This document shows positions 12,129-21,006 of a stretch of 64,000 nt of DNA, piece by piece (within the stretch, counting starts at the first letter, position 1; each line of letters starts with the position of its first letter). This DNA comes from Erythrobacter sp. HL-111. GTDB taxonomy: Bacteria > Pseudomonadota > Alphaproteobacteria > Sphingomonadales > Sphingomonadaceae. The stretch is from NCBI RefSeq assembly GCF_900105095.1, contig NZ_LT629743.1, forward strand, positions 620,001 to 684,000, in the 5' to 3' direction. A program made the position numbers and the translations under genes. The notes under the pieces were generated by a model. The model was not told where the DNA came from and made no database searches. It saw only the letters and a program-made list of their open reading frames with translations.

Positions 12129-13376
12129 TTACTCCGGGATCGGCCGGTGGCCGGTGATAGTGAGCCCGAAACCCTCGATCGCGACGAGGTCGGGGCGTGA
12201 ATTGGACAGCAGGATCATGTCGTGGACGCCGAGATCGGCGAGGATCTGGGAGCCGATGCCGATGTTGCGCAGTTCCTCGTCCCTGCTCCATGCGCCCGTG
12301 CCGACGCGGCCGGTCAGGATCACGATGATGCCCGACCCGTGATCGCCGACCGCCTCCATCGCCCGCTGGAGCGTGCGCTTGCGCGGGCCGGGTGCGCCCA
12401 GAACGTCGTCGAACACCGAGATCGGGTGGACGCGGGCGAGGGTCGGCTCTCCCGGGACGACATGGCCTTTCTGGAGGACGTAGGCTTCGTTCCCCTCGAC
12501 CCGGTCGCGATAGGTGATCATGCGCCAGTGGCCGCCGTAATCGCTCACGAAATTGCGTTCGGACAGGCGCTCGACCAGATGGTCGTTGCGCATCCGGTAG
12601 GCGATGAGGTCGCGGATCGTCCCGATCTTGAGATCGTGGCGGCGCGCGAATTTCACGAGGTCGTCCATGCGCGCCATGGTGCCGTCCTCGTTCATGATCT
12701 CGCAGATCACGCCCGAGGGGTTGAGCCCGGCAAGGCGCGAGATGTCGACCGCCGCTTCGGTGTGCCCGGCGCGCACGAGGGTCCCCCCGTCGCGTGCGGC
12801 GAGCGGGAAGACATGGCCGGGGGTGACGATGTCGTCCGGGCCCTTGGCGCTGTCGATCGCGACCGAGATCGTGCGCGCCCGGTCGGCGGCGGATATGCCG
12901 GTGGTGACCCCTTCCTTCGCCTCGATCGAGATGGTGAAGGCGGTCTGCATCGATTCCTTGTTGTTGCGGCTCATCGGCTGCAATCCGAGGTGGTCGACCC
13001 GCTCCTTGGTGAGCGCGAGGCAGATGAGGCCGCGCCCGTGGGTGGCCATGAAATTGATCGCGGCCGGGGTCGCCATCTGCGCGGGGATGATGAGATCGCC
13101 CTCGTTCTCGCGGTCCTCGTCATCGACGAGGATGTACATCCGTCCGTTGCGCGCTTCGTCGATGATCTCCTCGATCCCGACGAGGACCGGGCGTTCGTCG
13201 TTGGCTTCGAGGAAGGCGGCGAGCTTGGCGAGGGTTTCGGCGGTGGGGTTCCAGCTTTCCTCCGTGCAGTCGCGCAGGGTGTTGGCATGGAGCCCGGCGG
13301 CCCGGGCAAGCCCGGCGCGGGTGAAGGTGCCGCTTTCGACGAGGTCGCGCACGCGTGTGACGGTCGATGTGTCCAT
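12129..13376 (-). CDS. ribB: HTH-RibB fusion: 3,4-dihydroxy-2-butanone 4-phosphate synthase
   Basis: A 415-residue protein in three parts. Residues 1-58 form a Cro/lambda-type helix-turn-helix (FTRAGLARAAGLHANTLRD then WNPTAETLAKLAAFL). Residues 62-265 are the RibB domain, with the metal/substrate motif DDEDRENEGD (85-94) and RAGHTEA (202-208). It makes 3,4-dihydroxy-2-butanone 4-phosphate from ribulose 5-phosphate. Residues 270-415 resemble GTP cyclohydrolase II but lack the zinc-binding cysteines and the RCDCG motif, so this part should be inactive. That is the RibBX form known in alphaproteobacteria. The DNA-binding head suggests self-regulation or a moonlighting regulator; it may be common to the lineage. 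Confidence 0.93.
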   Translation of the reverse strand: MDTSTVTRVRDLVESGTFTRAGLARAAGLHANTLRDCTEESWNPTAETLAKLAAFLEANDERPVLVGIEEIIDEARNGRMYILVDDEDRENEGDLIIPAQMATPAAINFMATHGRGLICLALTKERVDHLGLQPMSRNNKESMQTAFTISIEAKEGVTTGISAADRARTISVAIDSAKGPDDIVTPGHVFPLAARDGGTLVRAGHTEAAVDISRLAGLNPSGVICEIMNEDGTMARMDDLVKFARRHDLKIGTIRDLIAYRMRNDHLVERLSERNFVSDYGGHWRMITYRDRVEGNEAYVLQKGHVVPGEPTLARVHPISVFDDVLGAPGPRKRTLQRAMEAVGDHGSGIIVILTGRVGTGAWSRDEELRNIGIGSQILADLGVHDMILLSNSRPDLVAIEGFGLTITGHRPIPE

Positions 13377-13519
13377 GACGACGCCTTATTACACCATGAT
13401 GTGAATTCAAGCCCCGCCTGTCGCGCCGAAACGCGCAAGGCGCCTGAACCAGGTGAACGAAACCCCGACGCAATGTGGCGCGCGATGTGCGCTGCAGGAC
13501 GAAACTGAGGGAAGGGAGG

Positions 13520-13595
<76 letters not shown>

Positions 13596-13698
13596 ATACC
13601 GATCGGGATCGGAAAGTCACGGCGGAGGAGGCGCAGGACGCGCCTGTCGAATCGCGTGAGGCGCTGCATATAGCGCGCTCTTTGCGATTGGGAAGGGG

Positions 13699-14058
13699 CT
13701 ATGCCGCTTCCTCGCCCAGATTTTCAAGGGCGAGGCGGGCGAAACGCTCGCGCGTGCGGGGCGACAGGCGCACCGTGCTTTCGAGCCGGTCGGAGAGGTT
13801 CTCCTCGATGCACAGCACGCCCTCGCGCGAGAGCAGGTGGGCGATCCTGAGCGCGGCGGGCTGCGAAAGGTCGAGGATGCGGTGGAGCTGGCGCAGACTG
13901 GTGACGAGGCCGCGCGTCTCGCGGTGGTACACGGCCTCGGTCATCAACGCGGCGAGCACCACCCCGCCTTCGCGCAGCGGCGGTTCGGCGGGACGGCAGG
14001 GTTCGGCCGGGGCAAGCCGGTCGAGCAGGTTGCGGACGATACGAAGCGGAAAGGGCAT
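13699..14058 (-). CDS. small winged-helix (MarR-like) protein
   Basis: A 119-residue protein. After a Pro-rich N-terminus, residues 34-115 look like a winged-helix domain. They contain EAVYHRETRGLVTSLRQLHRIL, a helix, then LSQPAALRIAHLLSREGVLCIEENLSDRLESTVRLSPRTRERF, in which QPAALRIAHLLSREG fits the recognition helix and the following strands fit the wing. This resembles short MarR-like proteins of Erythrobacter genomes. The target is unknown. It lies divergent to the LuxR-type gene with 198 bases between them, so the two may share a control region. Confidence 0.6.
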   Translation of the reverse strand: MPFPLRIVRNLLDRLAPAEPCRPAEPPLREGGVVLAALMTEAVYHRETRGLVTSLRQLHRILDLSQPAALRIAHLLSREGVLCIEENLSDRLESTVRLSPRTRERFARLALENLGEEAA

Positions 14059-14256
14059 TGCGAGGCTCGGGAGCGGGGGAGGTGTTCCTGGCGGCAGGAC
14101 TGCCAAGGGGGGAGTAACCGCTGCCGCCAGGATCCGGGCTTTCAGCCTTCCGCCCGGACCGGACGGATTGCGACCCGAAGGCCCGAACTTGATCGATGCG
14201 GGCCGTTGCGCGTTTCCTGGCCAAAGCGGAAGTCGCCCATCCGGGTGACTTCGTGT

Positions 14257-14979
14257 ATGACGCAGGTCATGCAGCGGCATTTCGCCAGCCTGGACCGGAT
14301 CTCCGACATCGCCGAGGCGATCCGGTATGGCTGCGACGTCGCCGAGGAAGAAGGCGCGGTGCGGCAGAGCTATCACGTCACGCCGCTGTTCGAAGAGCCG
14401 ACCTCGCCTTCCACCATCGTCTATTCGCGCGGCTTTCCCGAAGAATGGCTGGAACGCTACGAGGATGCCGATTTCCGCCGCGACGACCCGATCCCGCGCC
14501 GCGTGCTTGCATCCGGCACCATGCTGACCTGGCGCGAGGCGTTCGAGGCGGGGCGCAACACGCCACGGAACGAGGCCTTCTTCGGCGCGATGCGCGACCA
14601 CGGGCTCGAACACGGTTTCGGCATTGCGCTTTTCGGGATGCACGGGCGCGATGGCTATGCCGCGATCGATTTCGGCTGCCCGGTGGACCAGGTGCCGGAC
14701 CGCCGCATCGGCCTCGTGCGCGCCATCGCCCAGGCGGCGCACCAGCGGGTCTGCGTCCTCATCGAGAACGGGCCGGGCAAGATCTCGCTGTCCGACCGCG
14801 AGCGCGAGGTGCTCGGCTGGTTCACCGAGGGCAAGTCGCTCTCGGTCACCGCCGACATCATGGGTCTTTCGCCGGACACGGTGAAGACCTATTCACGGCG
14901 AATCTACACCAAGCTCGACGCCTCGGACCGGGTGGGGGCGGTGGTCAAGGCGCTCAAGCTCGGGTTGCTGCGGGCCTGA
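14257..14979 (+). CDS. LuxR-family autoinducer-binding regulator (solo)
   Basis: A 240-residue regulator. The N-terminal 165 residues fit the autoinducer-binding domain: YSRGFPEEWLERYEDADFRRDDPIPRRVL contains the typical WxxxYxxxxFxxxDP pattern, and a later WREAF occupies the W(R/x) position. Residues 177-236 are a GerE-type helix-turn-helix (LSDREREVLGWFTEGKS, DTVKTYSRRIYTKL). No luxI-type synthase is found in the window, so it is a solo that may sense a foreign or non-AHL signal. A second ATG four codons downstream is an alternative start. Confidence 0.85.
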   Translation: MTQVMQRHFASLDRISDIAEAIRYGCDVAEEEGAVRQSYHVTPLFEEPTSPSTIVYSRGFPEEWLERYEDADFRRDDPIPRRVLASGTMLTWREAFEAGRNTPRNEAFFGAMRDHGLEHGFGIALFGMHGRDGYAAIDFGCPVDQVPDRRIGLVRAIAQAAHQRVCVLIENGPGKISLSDREREVLGWFTEGKSLSVTADIMGLSPDTVKTYSRRIYTKLDASDRVGAVVKALKLGLLRA

Positions 14980-14983
14980 ACGG

Positions 14984-16159
14984 TCAGGCCGCGAGTCCGC
15001 CAGAATAGCCGCCCGACGGTCCGCCGCCGAAGCCTGCGCCCAATCCACCCCGGGGCGCCTTGCGGTTCCAGCGGTCGACCATCATCAGCGCGCCGATGCA
15101 GATCATGTTGGTCAGCATCGACGAGCCGCCGTGGCTCATGAAGGGCAGCGGGATGCCGACCACGGGGGCGAAACCCATCACCATCAGCAGGTTCACCGCC
15201 ACGTAGAAGAAGATCGTCGCCACCATGCCGCCGGCGAGCAGCTGGGCGAATCGGTCCTGCGAGGCCCGCGCGACCTGCATTCCCCAGCGCAGGATCAGGC
15301 TGAAGACGCCGATCACGAAGAGCCCGCCCACCAGTCCCCATTCCTCGGCCATGGTGGCGAAGACGAAATCGGTGTGCGGTTCGGGCAGGTATTGCAGGTG
15401 GCTTTGCGAGCCCTCGTTGAAGCCCTTGCCGAACAGGCCGCCCGATCCGATCGCGATCTTCGACTGGGCGATGTGATAGCCCGCGCCCAGCGGATCGGCC
15501 TCCGGGTCGAACATGGTGAGCACCCGGCGCTGCTGGTATTCCTGCAGGCCGAAGAAGAACGCCAGGGGCGCCGCCGCAGCAGCAGCAGCAGCAGCACCGA
15601 TGAACCAGCGCAGCGGCAGCCCGGCGAGCAGCATCACCACCGCGCCGCCGAATGCGATCGCGAGGGAGGTGCCGAGATCGGGCTGGAGCAGCACGAAGGC
15701 GACCGGCGCACCGATCAGCCCGGCAGGGATCAGCACCGCGCGCCAGCCGGTGACGAGACCGACCGGCAGGATCGAATAGAAATGCGCCAGCGTCACCACG
15801 ATCACCGGTTTCATCAGTTCGGACGGCTGCAGCACCATGAACCCGAGGTTGAGCCAGCGCTGGCTGCCGCCGCCGACCTGGCCGCTGATCTCGACCGCGA
15901 TCAGCAGCGCGAGAACGACCAGGTAGGCCGGATAGGTCAGGAAGCGCACCAGTTCGCGCGGGAAGGCGGCGATGACGAGCGCCATGACGAGGAACACGCC
16001 AAAGCGCAACAGGTGCGAACTCGCGAAGGGTTCCATCGAGCCGCCGGCCGCCGAGAACAGCACCGCCGCGCCGAAACCGACCAGCGCGAACAGCGGGATC
16101 AGCATTCCCCAGGGCTGGCGCGCGATCGGTTCGGGAACGACACTCGGCACGGCCTTCAA
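14984..16159 (-). CDS. rodA: rod-shape SEDS glycosyltransferase RodA
   Basis: Polytopic inner-membrane enzyme that polymerises lipid II into glycan strands during lateral wall growth together with PBP2. It is about 391 residues with some ten membrane segments. SEDS landmarks are GGGSQRWLNLGFMVLQPSELMK in the first half, LLQPDLGTSL with the catalytic Asp region, and the late loop FAPVVGIPLPFMSHGGSSML. The TTG at 16159 overlaps the mrdA stop (GGTTGA); a GTG nine bases later is an alternative start. A run of about nine alanines at 15574-15598 comes from a pure GCT/CAG-type triplet repeat. The tail is Gly-rich. Confidence 0.95.
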   Translation of the reverse strand: MKAVPSVVPEPIARQPWGMLIPLFALVGFGAAVLFSAAGGSMEPFASSHLLRFGVFLVMALVIAAFPRELVRFLTYPAYLVVLALLIAVEISGQVGGGSQRWLNLGFMVLQPSELMKPVIVVTLAHFYSILPVGLVTGWRAVLIPAGLIGAPVAFVLLQPDLGTSLAIAFGGAVVMLLAGLPLRWFIGAAAAAAAAAPLAFFFGLQEYQQRRVLTMFDPEADPLGAGYHIAQSKIAIGSGGLFGKGFNEGSQSHLQYLPEPHTDFVFATMAEEWGLVGGLFVIGVFSLILRWGMQVARASQDRFAQLLAGGMVATIFFYVAVNLLMVMGFAPVVGIPLPFMSHGGSSMLTNMICIGALMMVDRWNRKAPRGGLGAGFGGGPSGGYSGGLAA

Positions 16160-18261
16160 CCCTCGCTGCCGGGAACGGGGCCTGGCGCGCCAAGCCCGGC
16201 ATCGGGGCGCGGGCTGCCCGAGGCGGCGGGATCGGGGCGGGGGGTGATCGCATCGTCCGCGATCGCCTCGCTGCGCGCGGCGGCAAGGCGCGCCTCGGCC
16301 TCGACCATGTCGAAGATGTCCTCGTCCCGGCGCGGCAGCGAAACCACGGTCGCCCCGCGTTCCGCGGCATAGGCGGCGTAGCGTTTCTCGAGCCGCTGCT
16401 GCGCGGTGCCGCCCCATTCCTTCTCGAGCTTGAGGAGCGCATCCATGCCCCTTTCGGGATCGAACATGAAGGTCATCACGTCACGCGCGATCGGATAGGC
16501 CGCACCCGATCCGCCGCCGTGCTCGATCACGACGGCCCCGGCATAGCGCGGGTTCTCCACCGGAGCGAAGAACACGAACAGGCCGTGGTCGCGGTATTTC
16601 CAGGGGCCGGACCGGCCGTCCGAGACCGACAGCGAGACGACCTGCGCGGTGCCTGTCTTGCCCGCCATCTGGACGTTTTCGAGCGGCAGACGCCCGCGCC
16701 CCGCGGTGCCGGGACCGTTGACCACGTCGCTCATCGCCTGCCGCACGAAGGCGACCGCGTCGGCTGCCATGTCGACCTGGTCGACGCCGCGCTTCGGCGT
16801 GTTCATGACGAGCCGCGGCATGACGTGCCGCCCGGTCGCGAGCCGCGTCGCCATCACCGCGAGCTGCAAGGGGGTGGCGAGGTAATAGCCCTGCCCGATC
16901 GAGGCGTTGACCGTGTCGTAGCTCTGCCATTCGCTGCCGAACCGGTCGAGCTTCCACGAAGGTGTCGGAACCGTGCCGTAGAACTGGCTGGTGACGGGCA
17001 GCGGGAATTGCTTGCCGAGGCCGAACTGGCTCGCCATCGCGGCGATCTTGTCGAAACCGATGGCCTGCGCGTAGTGATAGAAATAGCTGTCGCACGACTG
17101 GTAGATCGCCTTGGCCATGTCGACCGTGCCGTGGTTGCTCCAGCAATTGAAGAAGCGGTTGCCGATCCGCCGTCCGCCCCCGCAGGAAATCGTCTCGTCG
17201 GGGTGGATCCCCTCCTTCAGGAAGGCCATGCAATGCATCGGCTTGACTGTCGAACCGGGCGGGTAGAGTCCCTGGAGGACCTTGTTGCGCAGCGGCACGC
17301 GCTCGTCCTCGCGCAGCATGGCGTATTCGACCGAGCCGATGCCGTCGGAAAAGCTGTTCGGGTCGAAGCTCGGCATCGAGGCCATGCACAGGATGTCGCC
17401 GCTCGCGCAGTCCATCACCACGACCGAGCCGCTTTCGAGCCCGATCCGGCGCGCGGCATAGTCCTGCAGCGGGCCGTCGATGGTGAGCTTGACCGGATTG
17501 CCCTGCACGTCCTCGCGCGTTTCGAGATCCCGCACGATCCGGCCCGAGGCGGTCACCTCGACCCGCCGCGCACCGGGGACGCCGCGCAGGTCCCGTTCGA
17601 ACTGCTTTTCGAGCCCGTCCTTGCCGATCTTGTAGCCCGGCGTGATGAGCAGCGGGTTGCGGTCCTCCTCGTCATATTCCTCGGCATTGGCGGGGCCGAC
17701 ATAGCCGACGAGATGCCCGACCGAGCAGCCAGTCGGATAGAACCGCGAAAAGCCGCGCTGGGGCACGATCCCCTGCAGGTCCGGCAGGCGCACGCTGAGC
17801 GCGGCGAACTGTTCGTAATCGAGCCGGCTCGCGACCTCGACGGGCTGGTAGCCTTGGGACCGGGTCACCTTCTGCTTGATGTCCGCGATCCGGTCGGGTT
17901 CGAGCGCCAGGAGCGTGCCGATCTGGTCGATCGTCCCTTCGGGATCGGACAGGCGTTCGGGGATCACGTCGACCCGGAAATCGGCCCGGTTCGAAGCGAG
18001 CGGCGCGCCGTTGCGATCGAGGATCCAGCCCCGGCGCGGCGGGATCAGCGACAGGTTGACCCGGTTGCTTTCGGATTCGAGCCGGTATTTCTCGTTCTCC
18101 GCGATCGCGAGATAGCCCATGCGGACCGCAAGCAGGACGCCGATCCCGCCCTGCACCGTGCCGATCACCATCGCCCGCCGGTCGAAGGTGTTGCGAAGGC
18201 TGGAAGCGGTGATCTTGGGGCCGCGGCGGGCGAGGCCGCTCTTGCGGAACCAGCGCTTCAT
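16156..18261 (-). CDS. mrdA: penicillin-binding protein 2 (elongasome transpeptidase)
   Basis: Class B transpeptidase that cross-links new peptidoglycan in the elongasome. It is 701 residues: a short cytoplasmic tail, one membrane segment (about 30-52), a pedestal with the RGWILDRNG motif (77-85), and a transpeptidase domain. Active-site motifs: STVK with Ser337 and Lys340, SCD at 389-391 (the usual PBP2 variant of SxN), and KTG at 534-536. The C-terminal 100 residues beyond the domain are Ala/Pro/acid-rich and probably disordered. It overlaps mreD upstream by four bases and rodA downstream by four, so the genes are tightly coupled. Confidence 0.97.
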   Translation of the reverse strand: MKRWFRKSGLARRGPKITASSLRNTFDRRAMVIGTVQGGIGVLLAVRMGYLAIAENEKYRLESESNRVNLSLIPPRRGWILDRNGAPLASNRADFRVDVIPERLSDPEGTIDQIGTLLALEPDRIADIKQKVTRSQGYQPVEVASRLDYEQFAALSVRLPDLQGIVPQRGFSRFYPTGCSVGHLVGYVGPANAEEYDEEDRNPLLITPGYKIGKDGLEKQFERDLRGVPGARRVEVTASGRIVRDLETREDVQGNPVKLTIDGPLQDYAARRIGLESGSVVVMDCASGDILCMASMPSFDPNSFSDGIGSVEYAMLREDERVPLRNKVLQGLYPPGSTVKPMHCMAFLKEGIHPDETISCGGGRRIGNRFFNCWSNHGTVDMAKAIYQSCDSYFYHYAQAIGFDKIAAMASQFGLGKQFPLPVTSQFYGTVPTPSWKLDRFGSEWQSYDTVNASIGQGYYLATPLQLAVMATRLATGRHVMPRLVMNTPKRGVDQVDMAADAVAFVRQAMSDVVNGPGTAGRGRLPLENVQMAGKTGTAQVVSLSVSDGRSGPWKYRDHGLFVFFAPVENPRYAGAVVIEHGGGSGAAYPIARDVMTFMFDPERGMDALLKLEKEWGGTAQQRLEKRYAAYAAERGATVVSLPRRDEDIFDMVEAEARLAAARSEAIADDAITPRPDPAASGSPRPDAGLGAPGPVPGSEG

Positions 18262-18815
18262 CCGACCCTCCGGGTGCGGGCGAGGCGGAAGCGATCGAGC
18301 CACGAGACCGCCCGCGCGAAGGCAGGATAAAGCACCACCGCCACCACGATCTGCGGCAGCATGGCGAGGAGCAGGGGAGGGGAGACCGTCGCGCGTGACA
18401 GGGCCATGGCGGCGACGATATAGAGCACGATAGCTAGACCTGCGGTGAACCAGTCCTGCCAGAATCCGCGCCAGGGCACCTGCTGTTCCAGGTATTCGAA
18501 GGCGATCATGGTCAGGGACCATAGCAGAACCGCGCTGCCGAGCGGCTGACCGCTGACGAGATCGTCGACGAGGCCGAGCGGAACGCCCGCCCAGATCGGC
18601 AGCAGGCCGGGACGCATCAGCCGCCATGCCACCAGCATGACGAAGCCGAGCGGCGGGCTCAGCGGCATGGCATCGGCCTGCACGAACACCGGCAGCAGCG
18701 ATCCGGCGACGATCGAGACATAGGGCACGGTCCGCGCGCGCAGGGGCGAGGCCTCGCGGTTGATGCCGCTGCGATAGCGCACGCTGCGCGGCCTGCCGGG
18801 GCGCCGGTCGATCAC
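18258..18815 (-). CDS. mreD: rod shape-determining protein MreD
   Basis: A 185-residue inner-membrane protein with about five hydrophobic segments. After a basic N-terminus come VPYVSIVAGSLLPVFVQ, PLGFVMLVAWRLMRPGLLPIWAGVPLGLVDDLVSG (named by its hallmark LGLVDDLVSGQPLG), and further spans. The GLVxDxxxGxPLG signature is characteristic of MreD, which links MreC and PBP2 to cytoplasmic MreB. It overlaps mreC and mrdA by four bases each. Confidence 0.95.
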   Translation of the reverse strand: MIDRRPGRPRSVRYRSGINREASPLRARTVPYVSIVAGSLLPVFVQADAMPLSPPLGFVMLVAWRLMRPGLLPIWAGVPLGLVDDLVSGQPLGSAVLLWSLTMIAFEYLEQQVPWRGFWQDWFTAGLAIVLYIVAAMALSRATVSPPLLLAMLPQIVVAVVLYPAFARAVSWLDRFRLARTRRVG

Positions 18816-19717
18816 TCCTCGAGCTCTTGCTGGGTCAGCTCGTTTCGTCCGCCGATGCGCGATGCGGCGACCGCCTCGCCTTCGTAGATCGGCTCGATCG
18901 AGACGAAGTCGGTCGCCGAAGGGTCGGCGATCAGCCGGCCGAGCCCGCCGTCGGCGGTGAGCTCGCTCAGCACCGCTACCGCGACGCCCGGCCGGTAATA
19001 GCCGCCCGCGCCGCTGGTGACGAATACGTCACCGACCTTGAGAGGGTTGAGGCCGAGATTGATCAGCCGGATCCGCAGCAGGCCGTCGCCGCGCCCTTCG
19101 GCGAAGGCCACCGTGTTGTCGCCCGCCCGCCGCACCGGCAGGACGCTTTCGCTGTCGGTGAGGAGCATGATCCGCGCCGATCCGCGCGCGACCTCGAGCA
19201 CCCGACCGACCACGCCCCGCGGAGACCTGACCGGCATTCCCGGCGCGAGCCCGTCGGCGCTGCCCACCGCGACATAGGCGAAGCGCCGCGCGCTGGTGGA
19301 ACTCGAGCCAACGAGGCGCGCGACGGCGACCGGTTCGACCTCGCCCGTCGCAAGGTCGAGCAGCGCCTTCAGCCGGCGGTTCTCGTCGCGCACGGCCTCG
19401 GCCTCGGCAAGGCGGATGCGGGCGATCGCGTTCTCCTCGCGCAGGCGCGAATTCTGCGCGCCCGCGTTGAAATAGCCGGTGACGACATCGAAAGCCGATT
19501 GCGACCCGCTGCGCGCGGCGGCGGGGACCTCGCCCACCGGTGCGACCACATCGCGCACCGCGCCGCGCAGGGGCGCGAAACTGCCCGGCTGCCAATAGGA
19601 CAGGAGGAGCAGCGCCGCCCCCAGAAGCGCGCCCAGCGCCGCGAGCAGGTATCCGGTGAAGACGGAATACTGCGCCTTCTTCGAAAAACCCGAACGGCGC
19701 GATGACGGCGGCGCCAT
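18812..19717 (-). CDS. mreC: rod shape-determining protein MreC
   Basis: A 301-residue bitopic protein whose periplasmic part activates PBP2. It shows an N-terminal membrane segment (about 17-43), and a coiled coil with LREENAIARIRLAEAEAVRDENRRLKALL (landmark ENRRLKALLDL near residue 119). Two beta-barrel subdomains follow, with VGSSSTSARRFAYV, MPVRSPRGVVGRV and FVTSGAGGYYRPGVAVA. The 58 bases between mreB and mreC have no clear terminator, consistent with one operon mreB-mreC-mreD-mrdA-rodA. Confidence 0.96.
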   Translation of the reverse strand: MAPPSSRRSGFSKKAQYSVFTGYLLAALGALLGAALLLLSYWQPGSFAPLRGAVRDVVAPVGEVPAAARSGSQSAFDVVTGYFNAGAQNSRLREENAIARIRLAEAEAVRDENRRLKALLDLATGEVEPVAVARLVGSSSTSARRFAYVAVGSADGLAPGMPVRSPRGVVGRVLEVARGSARIMLLTDSESVLPVRRAGDNTVAFAEGRGDGLLRIRLINLGLNPLKVGDVFVTSGAGGYYRPGVAVAVLSELTADGGLGRLIADPSATDFVSIEPIYEGEAVAASRIGGRNELTQQELEE

Positions 19718-19775
19718 GGCCTGCTGCCCCTTCTCTAGCGGTTCAGCGCCCCGGCGAATGCGGGGCGCGCGCGGT

Positions 19776-20903
<1,128 letters not shown>

Positions 20904-21006
20904 CTAGCGTTTTCGCGGCCAAAAGGCCAAAATAATTGTGCAGCGAGGTGGTGATTATCCTTGGTTACCCTCGAATTTGCGACCGCTGACAGCTAGGCTG
21001 CGACAA

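Noticed and set aside
13377..13519. FMN riboswitch upstream of ribB
   Set aside because: The short gap lacks the conserved RFN elements, and a tRNA gene lies right behind it.
14257..14979. Complete quorum-sensing pair
   Set aside because: No luxI-type gene could be found on either strand in the window.
15574..15598. Triplet run as a CRISPR or tandem-repeat array
   Set aside because: It is a short coding microsatellite without spacers; no CRISPR-like spacing was found anywhere in the window.
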